From Bretschneidera sinensis (Eukaryota > Streptophyta > Magnoliopsida > Brassicales > Akaniaceae): a stretch of 64,000 nt of DNA. The stretch covers positions 35,678,001 to 35,742,000 of the forward strand of contig CM043698.1 in NCBI GenBank assembly GCA_023935145.1, written 5' to 3'. The position numbers were made by a program, and so were the translations under genes. The notes under the pieces were generated by a model. That model was not told where the DNA came from. It saw nothing but the letters and a program-made list of their open reading frames with translations, and did no database searches. Shown piece by piece: positions 31,195 through 45,128 of the stretch. The number at the start of each line of letters is the position of its first letter. Position 1 is the stretch's first letter.

Positions 31195-34100
31195 TTTTTT
31201 TATGGGTACTCACTTTTTTTTTATATAAAAAAACCTTTAAAGACTCCAAAATTAATGGAGAAAAAAGCAGAAGTGGAGGGAGATTGTGGAGGAGTAGAGG
31301 GGAAGAGAGCAATGAAGAGTGAATTCTAGTGATGGCCTTTTGTAGGCTGGGATTTGAAAATTGAGATACTGATATTTCCATTTTTTATTGTATAATTATA
31401 TTTTAGTATGGATAAACAATGTCATGTGTCTCTGTTTTGTAGGAGGTGACACGTCAAACTCCAATATTGAGAGTTGTGAGCTGGATGGGGAAAGGGACAA
31501 GGAAGATGCATGTAGGTTTCTGTCCTCTTTCAGTCTAAAATGACCAACTCGTCCTCTTAATTGATTTCTTCTGTTCGTCATTAGCATTCCAAAAATGGGT
31601 GGAGATATTCACTTTTCTTTAGTCTTGTCTGGGGGGGGGGGGAATTTTTTTGAGAGGATTGATATTTTTAAGTATAAACATAATCCCCTGGTTTGGGAGA
31701 ATTAGAGAGGATAAATTGAAGAGATAAGATTATCGTTTCACTTTTCTACTATACCAAATAGATTTCGTCACCTTTACAATAAACACATGAAAAAAGATTT
31801 ATTTTTTTTATTTTTTTCTCTTATTCTTTCGAATCATCTCGAGGAACTCTGCAATGTATATTTACCTCTCTTTGAGTATTAGTTTCTTAAAAAATAAAGC
31901 TTTGAGTAAATTTTATTTTTCATTTTTCAATTTTAATCCACATCTTATTTAGTTCTATGATATTTAAATCATTCTGATTGAATCTTTAACCTCTAATATT
32001 AACTCGATTAAATCATTCTATCAAGTATTTAGTTAAAATTTAAATATTTAAGTCATGTCAGGTTTAAAATAGTTGAATCTCAATTTATCATAATGATTAG
32101 TAATATTGTCAAATTTAAATCAAATATTGCCTCACTGGGCACTCGAGTAATATTGTCAAATTTAAATCAAATATTGCCTCACTGGGCACTCGACAGAATC
32201 AATTGGATCAATCCTAAACGTTAAGGATCCATTAGGACGATTTAAATTTCATTGACCCAAATAAAATATAGACCATAGTTAAATGACAAAAAATATTACT
32301 CTAAAGCTTCTACGGTCATGCCAAAAGAAGTTTTGCCAAAGATTAATTTCGATAAGTTCTTGCCTAACAAATATCCATGAAATATATATAGCATAAAGGT
32401 TCATTTCACCATTAAATGTCATGAGAAGAGAAAAAAAATATATATTTTTTTCATCTCATGGTGAAATAGATTTTTATGTCATGTATGTTTTATGAACTCG
32501 GACTAGACAAGAATTATTCGATTGATTTCCTCCCTACCCCTTTTTCATTACTTCAAAAGGAAAGCTGAATAACCTTTGCTTTCAGCAAGACAGCATTTGA
32601 CTACAGATTAAATTTGCAATTTATTGGTTCTGTAGATGGCTTTTCAAGCAAACAAAACCCTTAGAAGGATGACATCAATGCTTAATCTTCAGGGATTTCA
32701 CCTAAATGTGAGAAAAAAATACGGCAGGATTTCCTGTCATAAGAATCATGAACACCTGAACCAACTGCAAACTAATGAATTGCATGTGACAGTAACACAG
32801 CATCAAAATACCATTGACAAACCCTGCCAAACTAGTGGCAAGTTGATGAAGATATGGTAGTTACACCGTATAAATCATTAGAAGATTGCAAGTGGGATTT
32901 AAGGATCAAATTAGGTGCCTCACTTATTTTATAAATGAAATAAAAGTGATGGGCCAGGAACTTCAATTATTGGAGGCATGGTGAAGTTTCCTAATCAATC
33001 CCTCTTCTCATATATTAATAAAAATTATTCATTCTGGCCCATCTTTCCAGCCCTGCGCAATGGCTGGTTACCTACTTTTTGGAATCCAATGTTGGACTCT
33101 CTCCATAAGCACTTGAATATGAAAAATTAAAAGCATGGCATCTCTTTTATTAGGAACAAAAAGCAAAAGCTAACAGGGAAAACACTTCCCAGTGTTCAAA
33201 GTAAAACATAATTCAACAGTTTTGACACTAATTATCACAAACAGCTAAAGGGACTCCATGATTGGTGGGATCCCTTTTTTCGGTTCTTCGTCCACTAAGT
33301 TACATGCAAAAGAAAACAGAAATTCACATGCATAGGATCAGAATTATATGTTGGAGAATTGTTGATGTTCGAACTCAGTCCAAACGCATAAAAAGTGACG
33401 CATGCCTCATTAACAATTAAATAAAAAAAAATTTGTACATAAGTTTTTAGTAAAGTTTCACAGTTATTAGTGAAGTTTCTTCCAATCTAATAATACTAAA
33501 TTCCTGATCTAGATCCGGACAAAAATTTTACCACATCACGGCTAATCATATTTAAGTGGAAAAGGGCTAATCTTCATTCTACAAATATGCATGTCATAAT
33601 AAAGCTGGAATGATCCTATCATAAAATGAGATAAACAAAAGATCTCATGAAAAGTGGGGTTACACAAATGCTATATTATTGCATCATTTTCAAGCCATTC
33701 ATTTTACCCCAAGTTTGATATGAGGAAACGAATAAGATAAAATGCCACCATCTAAAATCTAAATTATCATTCAATTATGTTAAGATGTTCCCTCCACAGA
33801 AACCAGCCACCTACCACTCCAGCCAGATAAAAATTGACATATTCATTTTTGTTTTCCATTTTGTATGTGGTTCGGGGAAAAAATCATATGGTTAGCCAAC
33901 TACTTTGGTAACATATATACATGGCAACACCACCTCAAACGCTACCACTTGAAGAGCCAGCTACCACATAAGATAAAAACAAATATGGTGGGACATTTGA
34001 TTTGTAGGAATGGGGAGCATATGACATGTTGGAAGCCACATGCCTATGCATGGAACTTAAGATACTCCGTAGTAATGATGAAGAACAAAGCCTTAAAACA

Positions 34101-34870
34101 CCTTAAAAAAAGCCCCTCACTGTATACGTAAGCCAAAGCTGATAAATAAAGCAAAAGAGATGAAATGAAAGGACTAGTGATCAACTGATCAAGTGATCTT
34201 GGATTAATTCGAAGAACAGTTGTGAGTGAGACAATTATGGATTGACTACAAAGATGTTTTGACAAACCAGAAATTCAGAACCAAACTGAAGCCATTCGGC
34301 TTCCCTACCTAAAAATAGCATCATACCTAACTTCTTGCTGAAAAATGAGATAACGGGTGCCATCTTGATGCCACCAATCCCATGGGCAGATCGTCTTGGC
34401 ACATGAAAATGCATTGTCATTATTAGAATGAAATCAACAGCAGAAGTTTTAAAGATGCATATCAAGATGTCTGTAAAGGAGGGCACAACCTGATATTCTT
34501 GATGGTGACAAATCAGAAAAGATCATGGAGCAACAAGGAAGTGTGTTATAGCCAACAAATCAATGCAAATGAACTAGCTCATACCATTGGCTTGTTAATA
34601 CTTGAAAAGTATCAGTCAATTTGCTGCACTTATGAGGCTTAAATAATTTTTAGTCACTTGCTACATAATTTGAGCAAAGTTTTTATCTGGTTATATTTCA
34701 ATGAGAATTGCAAAAGAATCCTAGCGCCAAGGATTCAGGTCAATATTTATTCATGTAAAAATGTGTATTTCCAACAGCCACTCGGAAACAGTCCAGAACA
34801 GAAACTAAGATTACACGCAAAAATCAATGAGGATTACATCAAAGGATGCAGGAGAAGTGCCATAAGAGTC
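31195..34870. other. Spacer between divergently placed tubulin start and GSH1 end
   Basis: 31195-31400 is the probable beta-tubulin leader and promoter, with pyrimidine-rich sense strand around 31250-31320. Beyond that there is a 12-base G run (31631-31642), a 47-bp tandem duplication (32100-32193) and AT-rich DNA. Short frames such as 32636-32860, 33865-34131 and 34044-34265 have no recognisable domain. Part of 34500-34870 is likely GSH1 3' UTR. Confidence 0.5.
32100..32193 (+). repeat. 47-bp exact tandem duplication
   Basis: The segment 32100-32146, starting GTAATATTGTCAAATT and ending GGGCACTCGA, is repeated without change at 32147-32193. No gene is affected. Confidence 0.95.
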
Positions 34871-34879
34871 TAATTCGCC

Positions 34880-37800
34880 TCAGTACAGTAGCTCCTCGAA
34901 AACAGGATCTACACGTTGCCCCCACTTCCCGTTGTACAATTCCAAAAGCTTCTCAGCTGGTGTCACACCTGTCATCAGAAATAACTTCCACATGACGACC
35001 ATATTTAAAACAGATAAAGGGGGCCCAGATGTAGGTAAGGCGTGAGCAAATTTAATAAACTTCAGCCTTATAGAATAACTACAGCCTCCAGACCAGTTAC
35101 CTGTTCTAACCACCTCAGCCACCTCATTCAAGAATCCTGATTCCTTGAAACCTCTACGTTCCAAGCCATCCTGCAGAGGAATATACGTGTATTCAACAAT
35201 GAAAGCAACAGCATTCTAATTCGACTACACCATACAACAAAAACAATGATTTCCAGTTACCTTTGCCAACTTCAACACATCTTCAGCAACATGCTTCAGC
35301 AAACCATCCCTAAATGGTGTCTTTAAACCAAAGACTGGAACCTACTAAATCAAGTTTTTAAATTAGACTATGCAAATCAGCTGTATCACAATGCCATAAA
35401 ATATAGGTAAGCAGGTTGTAACTCATCTTCTACACATGCCTGTCATAAGAAGCACAGGAAAGAGGAAAATGTGGGGTTGGCAAAGAACATTAACAGCAAA
35501 ACTCCTCAAAATCTGACAAGTTGTCTAACCAGAATGCCTCAAATAATCAGAAAAATCACAAGAGGGAACCCTCTGAAAAGAATTTAATTTTTCATTGTCT
35601 AGCACCTTATTTTTTGCTTTATTTTTAATAGAGTCCTCTACAGACCAACACCCATACCAACACAAATACCACACCACAGTTTCTGCTATATTCATTACAT
35701 AATATGCTGAATGTGTCTACCAGTCCAAATAATTTGTAATAGTTTTTTTTAACAAGTTAGAAAGAACAAACCGAAATATTCCTGACTGACCATTTATAAC
35801 AATATCAAGCACCATGGGGTAAAAAATTCTCTCTTCAAGAGAAGAAACACGGTTTATCTGCTTGTACAGATGTTTCTATTACCTTATTTCTTAACATTTG
35901 TCTTTCCTCTTGGGTCCAATCAGCTGTCATGTCCAGAGCATTTTGGAGTGAGATCTCATCATATAATAAACCTACCTGACATAGGAAAAAAAATCCAAAT
36001 GAACCGATGAAATCTGGAATAACATAATTTGTTCAAGCAAGACAGAACTTGGATAAGATGTGAAATACTAAAAGTACTCTAAAAAAAGATATCACAGAGA
36101 AATAGACTAGTAAGATGACAATGCAAGGTGAGCGCACTACTTTATTGCCCGCCAGGGGTGGGGGTGTGAAGATTCATTCTATTATAAACATGCAATTATC
36201 GGAAGCTAGCTTCAAATATAAAGCTGTGATACTTACTCCAAGATTACACTAGATGGACGTGTAGATAAGAGAGAGGCATACAATAAATCAAAATAAATAT
36301 CTGAAAGTAAGAGACTATGTTATCTCAGCATTGACATGGTAACCCGTAACCATAACAGCATCCAACCAACTGTTGTATGACATCACCATGAATCCATGAT
36401 GTCTTTTCAAGTTCATATGCCCCATGCTTGAAGTGTAATTTCATATTTTATCTTGTTCTCAGAACAGCATTTCTCATTCAATCCAAATGAGTACTACTAA
36501 ACATGCATGAGATGATAAAAGAGGTAAATTACCCAAAATGCTGGCAAGGCACATATCCTCCTCCAAGGCCCTCCATCAGCACCCCTCATCTCCAAGTATC
36601 TCTTCAGCCTAACCTGAATGAGAAAGTAGCATCTGACTTAAATTAGGAAAAACCATGGGGAATTTGGGAAATTTCAGCAAATACACATGCATGCAATAAA
36701 CCTCTGGAAATATCGTTGTCAAATGATTTTCCCAATCGTTAAGGTTTGGCAATTCGCCTGGAATACAGGGAAGTTTTCCAGCCATAAAGTCCTGCAAAGT
36801 AAAAGTGTATGCCTCAAATGTTAATTGTTTGAAATGAAGTGATATGGTCAAGACTCTCCTTTTTTTCTTTTTATTGGTTTTTTTTTTTTTTGGAGGGGGG
36901 GGGGGGGGGGGGTTGGTCAACCTGTAGAAGAGTGTGAGAATAAAGAAGAGCATCACTATAAAAGAAGCCATATATTACAAGACGATTAAGTATAGATGAA
37001 AACCCGAAAAGACATCCCAGCACAGTCGATATACTTCTTTTTCCGATAAACAAAATACATGGGGACATCGAGAGCATAGTCAACATACTGCTCAAACCTG
37101 CATCAGGAGGTGGAATAAAAAGTTGAAAAAGAATTTAACGTCATATAATTAACTCGGTGCACTAAGAGATGATACTTAAGTTAAAGATAGAAAATTCAAA
37201 CAAAGATCAAAACATCCAAAATCTAATTAGGAGGAAGATTTATTTAATTCATGATAAAACAGACTACAGACGAAAATACAATAGCTACCACATATCAGCA
37301 ACAGCATTCCTTAGTAATTCACCATTTTCAAAAAAATGAAAAGATCATTTTTTTTTTAAATAACTCTTGAAATACGGCCAGCTTTCCCGTTTGATAAATT
37401 GACATAAGAAACCTGAATACAGACTCTAGAAAGACAATACAGTAGCCAAGAAAATATAAAAGAACCATGTATTGATGAGTGTATACGAAGAAATTATTAT
37501 AACGTTTTCACATGCAAATGAAACTGTACACTAGCATTGCTCAATATCTTTTTTTTATTATTGGTAAAACACACACACACACCACTCGACCCTTGGACCT
37601 TTACGACTCAGGGCCTCGGCCTTAACCATTGAGCCAAAGCCTCCTCGGTTTTTGTTCAATATCTTACATGGAAGCATTCATGGGAAAGTTCATCAGTGAG
37701 AAATTAACCAAGCATTATAATCAATTATAGTCCAAAATGGATAAGACACACAGATGGGCTCATATATTCAACCTTTTCAGAAGCAGAAGCAATATCTTCC

Positions 37801-40800
37801 TAGAATCCTAGTATAATCCATACAAAATCACCACACGACTTTCAAAAAGAATATTCTAGCCATCTTCCAACTTGCAAGCTCAATGAACAGGAGCCCTTGA
37901 TGACTGACCTTCGTCCCAAATAACCAGCAAAGACATACTAGCTAAGCAAACGTTACCTAGGCATATTCACCGTTTGTATTGTCACAGATACTGGATCATT
38001 TATGCTGTTAATGGAAATCAGTTACTAAAAGTTCAAACAATAGTCTATCAGAGAAATATCAAGTCACAGAACAGAGCTATATTATGTGATGGTTTTCCGC
38101 ATAAAAACAATCACACTCACCCAAAGGAGTCATCAAAAACAAATGGAAGCATGCCAGCCCGGTTGTTGTCAGTATCAGTCCATATTTGGCTGTTCAAACA
38201 CAGAAAAATCAGGATGAGGCCTGTGGATAACAGGTAGAGGTATAAGAATGGCAACAAATCTACAATGGCATTTAAAAACCTCCTCATGCTGAGATAACCA
38301 TTTGGCTTTCCTTCGGTGAAAGGTGAATTTGCAAAGAGAGCAGTTGCTATCTGTTGCATTTGACACACTAGTTAGAGAACAATTACAGAGAAATTTCTAG
38401 TAAAAACAGAAAGTGATTTTCTCACCGGCTGCAAAGCAAGACCAGCACGAAATTTTCTGATCATGTCAGCTTCCGAACTGAAGTCCAGATTGACCTATTA
38501 TAAGTGGGTTTTGATATAAATAAGATGTAGATTCGACTTTGAATGGAAGACTTTCTTTTTAAGTATCTAGCATTCAACAATTTGCTTAATGACCTGATGA
38601 TCAAGAAAAGGAAAAGCAAGATTCACCTCACCTGAATAGTGCATGTCCTAAACATCATATCAAGTCCCAGTGAGCCAACTTTGGGCATGTAGTTTCTCAT
38701 AATATCATATCTTCCCTGAACAAAAGTCCGATGTCAATATGCAAATAATTGAAGTCTCCAAAGGCTAAACATGAAGATAGAATATTACAACTTAGCATTA
38801 ACAATAGGTCAAATACAACAGAGAACAAATACAAAGAACATGGTGGCTATGTTTGTCAGGCAGATTGAACAAGTAAATTCAAGCAGCAAAATCCAAATAA
38901 TTAGAATTATGGTTTAAATTGTTTCTGAGGATTCTGGAACTCTTTCCCCTTAATAAAGAATCCTTCGGATATCAGTATACGTAAATGCTACTTGAGTGAG
39001 CAACAAAATAAATGTCTTGATCAACGAATTTTTGTTTTGTCGATGATTAAAGCAAGTCTCCATCTGATCTAAATGGCCGAGACAAGTTATGAATAATACC
39101 TTGGGCATAATAGGTATATCCTTAAGTCCCCATTTGGGCTGGAAGCCAATTCCTAAGAATCCAATCCCCATTTCCTCTGTAACAGCTTTCACCTGGTCAA
39201 AGTATCACATGTAGAGTCCTCTTTTATTTTTTTAGAAGCTAAAAAAGCAAAGCAAAGCAAAATGCAGTAACAACAACAATGGAAGCAACAAGAAGATATA
39301 TGAAAACCTGAATTTGTATTATCATAAGCTGGAAATCAATTTCAACATATTACAAGAAAAGGTGATATATTATTTGCAGAATGACTTTTTTCTTGTACAT
39401 GATTTATAATTTGACCAAAGATTCGTCGTTCTTGCTGAAATTACTAAAGTAATAAAAGTGCTTCTATAAGGGTGGGACGTATATAGACTTCCTTTGGGAT
39501 TGCTTATGTTCAACCGCTATGTCCTCAATGATCTTGAATAAAAACAGAGCTATGTGATAAAACACTGGTACAGTAAAATGCTTATCAGAAAATGCAAGTT
39601 TGTTCAAGTGATTGCAGAAATAGGATCCGGAATGAGCAATTAAATGGTCTCAAATTAGTGCTGATACCCAAAAACACATTACGAGAACAAAAGCCAGGAG
39701 TTCCTTAGATACATGATAGATGCTATTACGTAAATGGATATCAATTTAAAACTTTATTATACGGTGTAACTTTCTTAAAATAGGCAATCTAGTGAACTAA
39801 CAAAGTAGATAAAGACGAGGATAAAGTTGATGACTGCATCACTCCATTGTCTCTCCGGAAAAATAATCTCTACTGAGCACCAGGCTCTAACTAAAGGGAA
39901 AGGTATCCTAGCAGACTTCCCAAACATGCTTGCCTGTTGCTGTATATGCTAAATAACAACGATTTCAACTGACCTGGTAAAGGTGTGAATTGACCTCAGC
40001 ACAAGTTTGATGCAAAGTCTCAAGAGGTGCACCACTAAGCTCAAACTGACCACCAGGCTCTAGTGATATGCTTTGCTTTCCCTGGCACAAAAAAAAAAAA
40101 AAAGTTTTTCAGAGAAAATGCACAAAATATTAATGGAAATGAAAAAAACTTGATAGTCAGTTAACAAGAAACGTTTGAAGAAACAGCATTGCACGGTGTG
40201 GTTTTATCTCATTGAATTTTCAGCATTATCATTCAACTGAGACTAAGAAAAACAATTCAATACAAGTTCAAAATATGAATATGAAACTGTATATAAACCG
40301 TGGTTTGCTGTAGAAAAATAATTAAGCCATGAAGAATCGGTTTACCTGTTTGAGTCCTATAATCTTGTCACCTTCCATTATTTTATCCCAATCAAATCTC
40401 TCCGCGATACCATTAAGCAACTCAGCTATTTGTTCATATTTCATAGGATGTAAAGTACCAAACTCAAAACCAAATTTCTCATGTTCGGTACCTATTCTGC
40501 AAAACCCACATAATTAAGTTAGCAAACCAAAGCGTAGATACTATAAGAATATCCAATTTAAATGACTATCATGCCACATTAACTGAAATAAGAAAGGGAT
40601 ATCTTTGATACTAGGAAGATGCAGTAGCAGAAGTGTTCCTCAAAGAAAGTAACAAGTCAACTGGAGATGTACAAGTGGAAGAACATATTAAGCAGCACAG
40701 GATGAGTTTCTATTCAAGGTAGTATAACTAATCCAACCATGGAAAAGATTATTTTATGGAGACAACATGAATGTATAAATCCTCTTCCACTATGTATTGG

Positions 40801-41515
40801 AAATAACTACCCAACTGGCAGTAATTACATAGCCATACACAAAAGTTACCATATTTGGATTACCAAAAAGTCGGTTGCCACTCTGGTAAAAAAAAATCAG
40901 GATCAGGGGAAATGATTAAAAGAAAAAAAATAATAACATATAGCAGTATGTAACACATGAATAAATAACTGGGCAAATCATCTGTAGCACAAAACCCCTG
41001 TAGAAAAGTGATAAATGTGGTCACTCTAGAATGAGGTGCATGAAATGGACAAATGATGAGATAGTAAAATAAGTTATGTATCATTGGAGAGAACAATAAA
41101 CAAAAATGACGTGATGTTTAATCGTGAAAGTATTATAATGCTACTCCAATCCATGGTGAACGAAAAAGTGGAAACTGTACCTCCAATTTTGTTTTGGCTT
41201 GCATCCAGAAGCAAGATAGCCCACGAGATCCTCTTTTGTCAGTGGCTCCGTAGCAATCACAGCATCCTCTGTAGGAGGGCTTGCAGCAACAATCACTTGA
41301 CACCCTCTTTTGGTTCCTGCCGCTGCACTCTCTAAATGCAAAAGTGCCATCTTGGAAGGATTGCAGGCAAAGGAATTGAAGCTAATACGTCTGTCCTTCA
41401 TTTTAGATGCCTCCTTATTGTTTATCATGCTAAAACCCACATTTTCTCCGGTCTTACAGCGTATATTCCCAGTAGGAATGCAATGTAATGCACCTGCCTG
41501 GGAAATGAGTGCCAT
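34880..41515 (-). CDS. GSH1: Glutamate-cysteine ligase (gamma-glutamylcysteine synthetase), plastidic
   Basis: Catalyses the ATP-dependent joining of glutamate and cysteine, the committed step of glutathione synthesis in plastids. Fifteen coding exons give 525 aa: 41515-41181, 40496-40346, 40081-39974, 39192-39100, 38715-38632, 38494-38426, 38350-38280, 38189-38121, 37097-37004, 36791-36702, 36613-36533, 35975-35883, 35341-35261, 35170-35101 and 34968-34880. All junctions are in frame with GT-AG. The first about 75 residues are Ser/Ala/Lys-rich, fitting a transit peptide, before [20 protein letters not shown]. The active-site region includes [11 protein letters not shown] and [15 protein letters not shown]. 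Cys189/Cys409 and Cys352/Cys367 correspond to the two redox-switch disulphides known for plant GCL, so redox regulation is probably conserved. Start: ATG at 41515, ten bases after a 5'-UTR intron acceptor. Intact and probably functional. Confidence 0.97.
36878..36912. repeat. Poly-T/poly-G tract in GSH1 intron 9
   Basis: A T run (about 36878-36891) is followed by GGA and then 18 consecutive G (36895-36912) on the plus strand. On the transcribed sense strand of GSH1 this is a C run followed by A. The G strand could form a G-quadruplex. It lies inside intron 9 (36792-37003), far enough from the splice sites not to disrupt them. Confidence 0.9.
37548..37650 (-). mobile_element. tRNA-derived SINE in GSH1 intron 8
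   Basis: The minus strand reads GAGGCTTTGGCTCAATGGTT, which contains an A-box-like TGGCTCAATGG, then AGGCCGAGGCCCTGAGTCG, then GGTCCAAGGGTCGAGTGG as a B-box-like segment. A GT microsatellite and an A-rich end follow. This layout is that of plant tRNA-derived SINEs. It is much shorter than a full SINE, so truncated or an old copy. Confidence 0.55.
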
Positions 41516-41525
41516 TGTTTGACTC

Positions 41526-42560
41526 CTGCAAAAACGCATTTGCAGCCACTCAATTACAACTTACAAGGCTAAATTCATCTGCCATCCAAAAGAATGTCTC
41601 AGCAATCAGCATGGATATATTACTTTTCAGTTCTCACCTAGGGGAAAAAACCCAGCAAATATTCACATTTGTTTGGACATCCGACTGCAACTAAATGATT
41701 GCTTCACATATAGTACTTAAAAGTATAAATTCACCATCTGGAGTTAAGCCAATAGAGAATATTGGAGTCATCATGGCATCACCATAATGCTATCTTCCTT
41801 TTACAGAAATGTCATAACTTCGATTTTTTTACTATCTTCTGTTACTAGCATTTATGTGTCTATATCTTACACATGTCAATTTGATCTTGTCCATAATGAT
41901 GGATATGTACATCAAATTTCATATAAAGTGAAATAAAAAGCTCAGTTTTCATGGGACATCCAACACACCCTTATCATATTCTTTCGGTCTGCTGCTTATT
42001 GTTACATAATAAAGGAACCTAGCAGACTCATCAGTCATCACTGATTACACTAACACTCTTACCATAGAAACTTAAATAGCAATCTAATGTAGTACCCATA
42101 CACCATAGTTCACAGCTAACTAAAGTGTTTAATTCTATTTTTCTATATTTCACTCCACGTCTCAACTGCCATTTTTACTCTTTCACAGCCCAGATTCACC
42201 GTTCAACACCAAATATTCAATCATTTCCCCATATGTAATCAACATAGGTTTCACGAACATGATAGAATGCTCTGGATGTAATATTTAAAAAATGAAAAAG
42301 AACAACCTAACAAATTTTCAAGCATAGATCAATTTGTATGCATAATAAACATAAACGCCACATCAATTAATACCAAAGCAAAATTACAAACCACCACGCA
42401 TATATCACAAGATTCTACTTTCGAAAAATCAAAACACAACAAAATAGACTATTCCATATCTTTCACAGTGAACTTGTAATCTGACTAGTGATTCGTGAAT
42501 ACAAATCCAGACGAGTCAAATGAACCGGAAAAAACTCATGATGAAAGAATCGATAATTAC
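41526..42560 (-). other. 5'-UTR intron of GSH1
   Basis: On the minus strand a donor (AATTTCAG followed by GTAATTATCG at 42560) and an acceptor (GTTTTTGCAG ending at 41526) bound this stretch. The coding exon starts ten bases later. The preceding leader exon lies from 42561 to roughly 42700. It is purine- and pyrimidine-mixed, with a GAGAGAGAAG stretch. Introns in the leader of plant genes often raise expression; that role here is inference. Confidence 0.6.
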
Positions 42561-42699
42561 CTGAAATTCTAGGGTTTTATGTTTTGTTGTTGCACAAAAA
42601 TTGAGAGAGAAGTGCTAATGGAGCGCCGGAGAAGAAGATGACGACAGCGAAGAAAATGGCAAAATCTTTTTTCCTTTTGCACTATAATAATAACGATGA

Positions 42700-43584
42700 T
42701 GACTGATATAAAAGAAAAGCAGAGTGTTTTCTAGTATATTTCGCTGTTAGTGACGGGTATTAAATAGTGGAGTTTCTCGTCCTTTAGTTCCACTTGTCTT
42801 GACAACTGACACGTCAGCGCTTAGCAAATAATCCCATAATCCATTTGTTTTGTCTGCTGATTTAAGTTGGTCTTAAACAACGTAAATGTTAATAACTTTT
42901 GAAAGTTTTCATTATACGTATGAGGCATCATACGCTTTGTTTTAACACATGTAATATGCGCATTCATCTTAATTTAGATATTAATAATTTATAAATATAT
43001 ATTATATATAAAATATTATATATTTTCATTTGTGAACGTTTTATATCTATTTTAATTATTATGTTCATTATTAATGTTATTAGTTTTTTTTCCTATAAAT
43101 TACTACATAAATTTAAAAAAAATTGTAATTTTAAATAAGAGAGACCATATATAGCTAATGGTCAATTTTTTGGAAAATTGAAATTTACGGAAGAAACGGC
43201 ACATATTAGGAAATAGTTTTTTTGGGTAAAAACCAAACTTCTTTTCTTTAATTATTACTGTTATTATCAAAATGAATTTAACTTAATTAAACCTGTGTAA
43301 TCTCTTTCCTAAATTGATTTTACTCTTTAAAGCTAATTTTAAGTTTGTAATAGAAATCAACTAATACATTATCTCAATCTATAACCTCATTAATTAGATA
43401 AATTTTGATTTATTATAATACTTAAAATAACCTTATAACATATAAATATTTGTCAAATCAATCTCCTTCTCTATTTTTTTGTTACCGCAAAAATAAAATT
43501 AAGATAATGAAATTAGTTGAGTTTTTGTTAATTACTATTTAACCTATGACTTTAGGTCATAACTTTAAAAATCTATTAAAAAAC

Positions 43585-43625
<41 letters not shown>

Positions 43626-45117
43626 AAGCAGTCGGAGGCTCTGAGAGATAACATTGAAGTCAGTGCCGAAGCAATTGTTGCTTAATAAGTAAAAATCAAA
43701 GAGTTAATAATACTCTTAATTGCAATTACGTGCACGTCTTTAACTATGTCACGTGACTTCAAAATTGGCTGCTTCTCATTACTTTATCTTTCACCTCGGC
43801 GGCTGACAACCAACCAACTAACCAACATCATTAGCTAAAATTGGCTGCTTTAAGAATATTCATACTCCATGAAATTAAGTACTAAAAAAGAAGGAAACAA
43901 AAGTAGTGGGGCTGATTTATTTATTTAGTTTGAGGGCGGCCCTTCTTCTTTCTTGCAATACTTGTTAGGTGTGACCTGCTTAAACCATGCATGTAAAACG
44001 TGGTCCCGAGTCCCCTGATTGTCTCCTACTCTCTTGGCTAGTAAGGAGGTTAGTGACTAAAAAAGAGTCAAAAAGCAGTAGTCACAAAGATAAGAATTTT
44101 AGCTAGCAAGCCAATTGGGAGGTTTTGCATTGTGATTTGGTTGAGAAATTCTATGAAGTCATGATTGAAATCATGATTGTGGGTGTATTTATTTTTATTT
44201 TTATAAATATATGTAAATATCAGTTAGCTGAAAATAAATTATCAAACCCTACTCACGTCAAAAAAATAAATAAATAAATAAATAAAGAGATGAATGTCAT
44301 AAGCAACTTAAGCATACATATATAGCATGATTATCTTCTTCAGAAGTATTTAAGGTCAAAAGAATTTAGAAGATCGAGCATGTATGTGACCCTTTGGAGG
44401 CTGAAGCACCATCCTTATTGAGCTTAATTATGCAAACCCTTTGGAGGGTGGTCTATTGGACTGAAATTTGAGCCTTACTAGGAGGATTAGTGTTGGAGAA
44501 GAGGTGAAATCATGGGCTTTGGCCCAATATTTATTGGCTAATTAATTACCCAGCAGTTGTAACAAAGATAGCAAGAAGATCTTAGACAATATTTGCCCAA
44601 CTACTAGTAGGCCACCATGTCAAATTGTCAATTGTTCCGTACACGTTCCAGATTATAATTGGCTTGTAAGTTGTATCCTCTCGCACACAGCTGATGTGTG
44701 ATTTCTAAACTGTAGTCTGTTCACTTTCTGAACCCTGGAAAATTGGAACCCAAACCTCTTTGGTGGTATGGTAAAATGCACTATATTTTATCGAATATCC
44801 TCAGTCTTATCATTTTTTTAAATTGGCAGAGAAAATGATCGAACCTTAATATTTTATATAAAAAATTCAAAAGTTATAACAAGATATAAAAGACTCGGAT
44901 CATCTCATCATTTTCTTACAAGCCGTGTAGCCCTTGTAAAGTATGTGTCATCTCATACTCATAAAATTTATGTGCTAGTACTTGTTTGCATTTTGTTGTT
45001 TGTAGCTTTTGGCATTAGGGTTTCAAAACGAGTTGAATACTTGGATTGCGGAACTTAGTATCAGTGAGATTCATGTAAAGATAGTTCCGATCTTAGAGCA
45101 CGTTTTTGACCAGAGAA
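42700..45117. other. GSH1 upstream region and AT-rich spacer
   Basis: No gene was recognised. The first few hundred bases should hold the GSH1 promoter; no confident TATA box stands out (TTTATATCAG on the minus strand near 42695 is a weak candidate). A long TA microsatellite is at 43587-43623. The rest is AT-rich with no open frame of note. Confidence 0.5.
43587..43623. repeat. (TA)n microsatellite
   Basis: A continuous TA dinucleotide run of about 37 bases in intergenic DNA. Confidence 0.95.
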
Positions 45118-45128
45118 CCTACTTCTTT

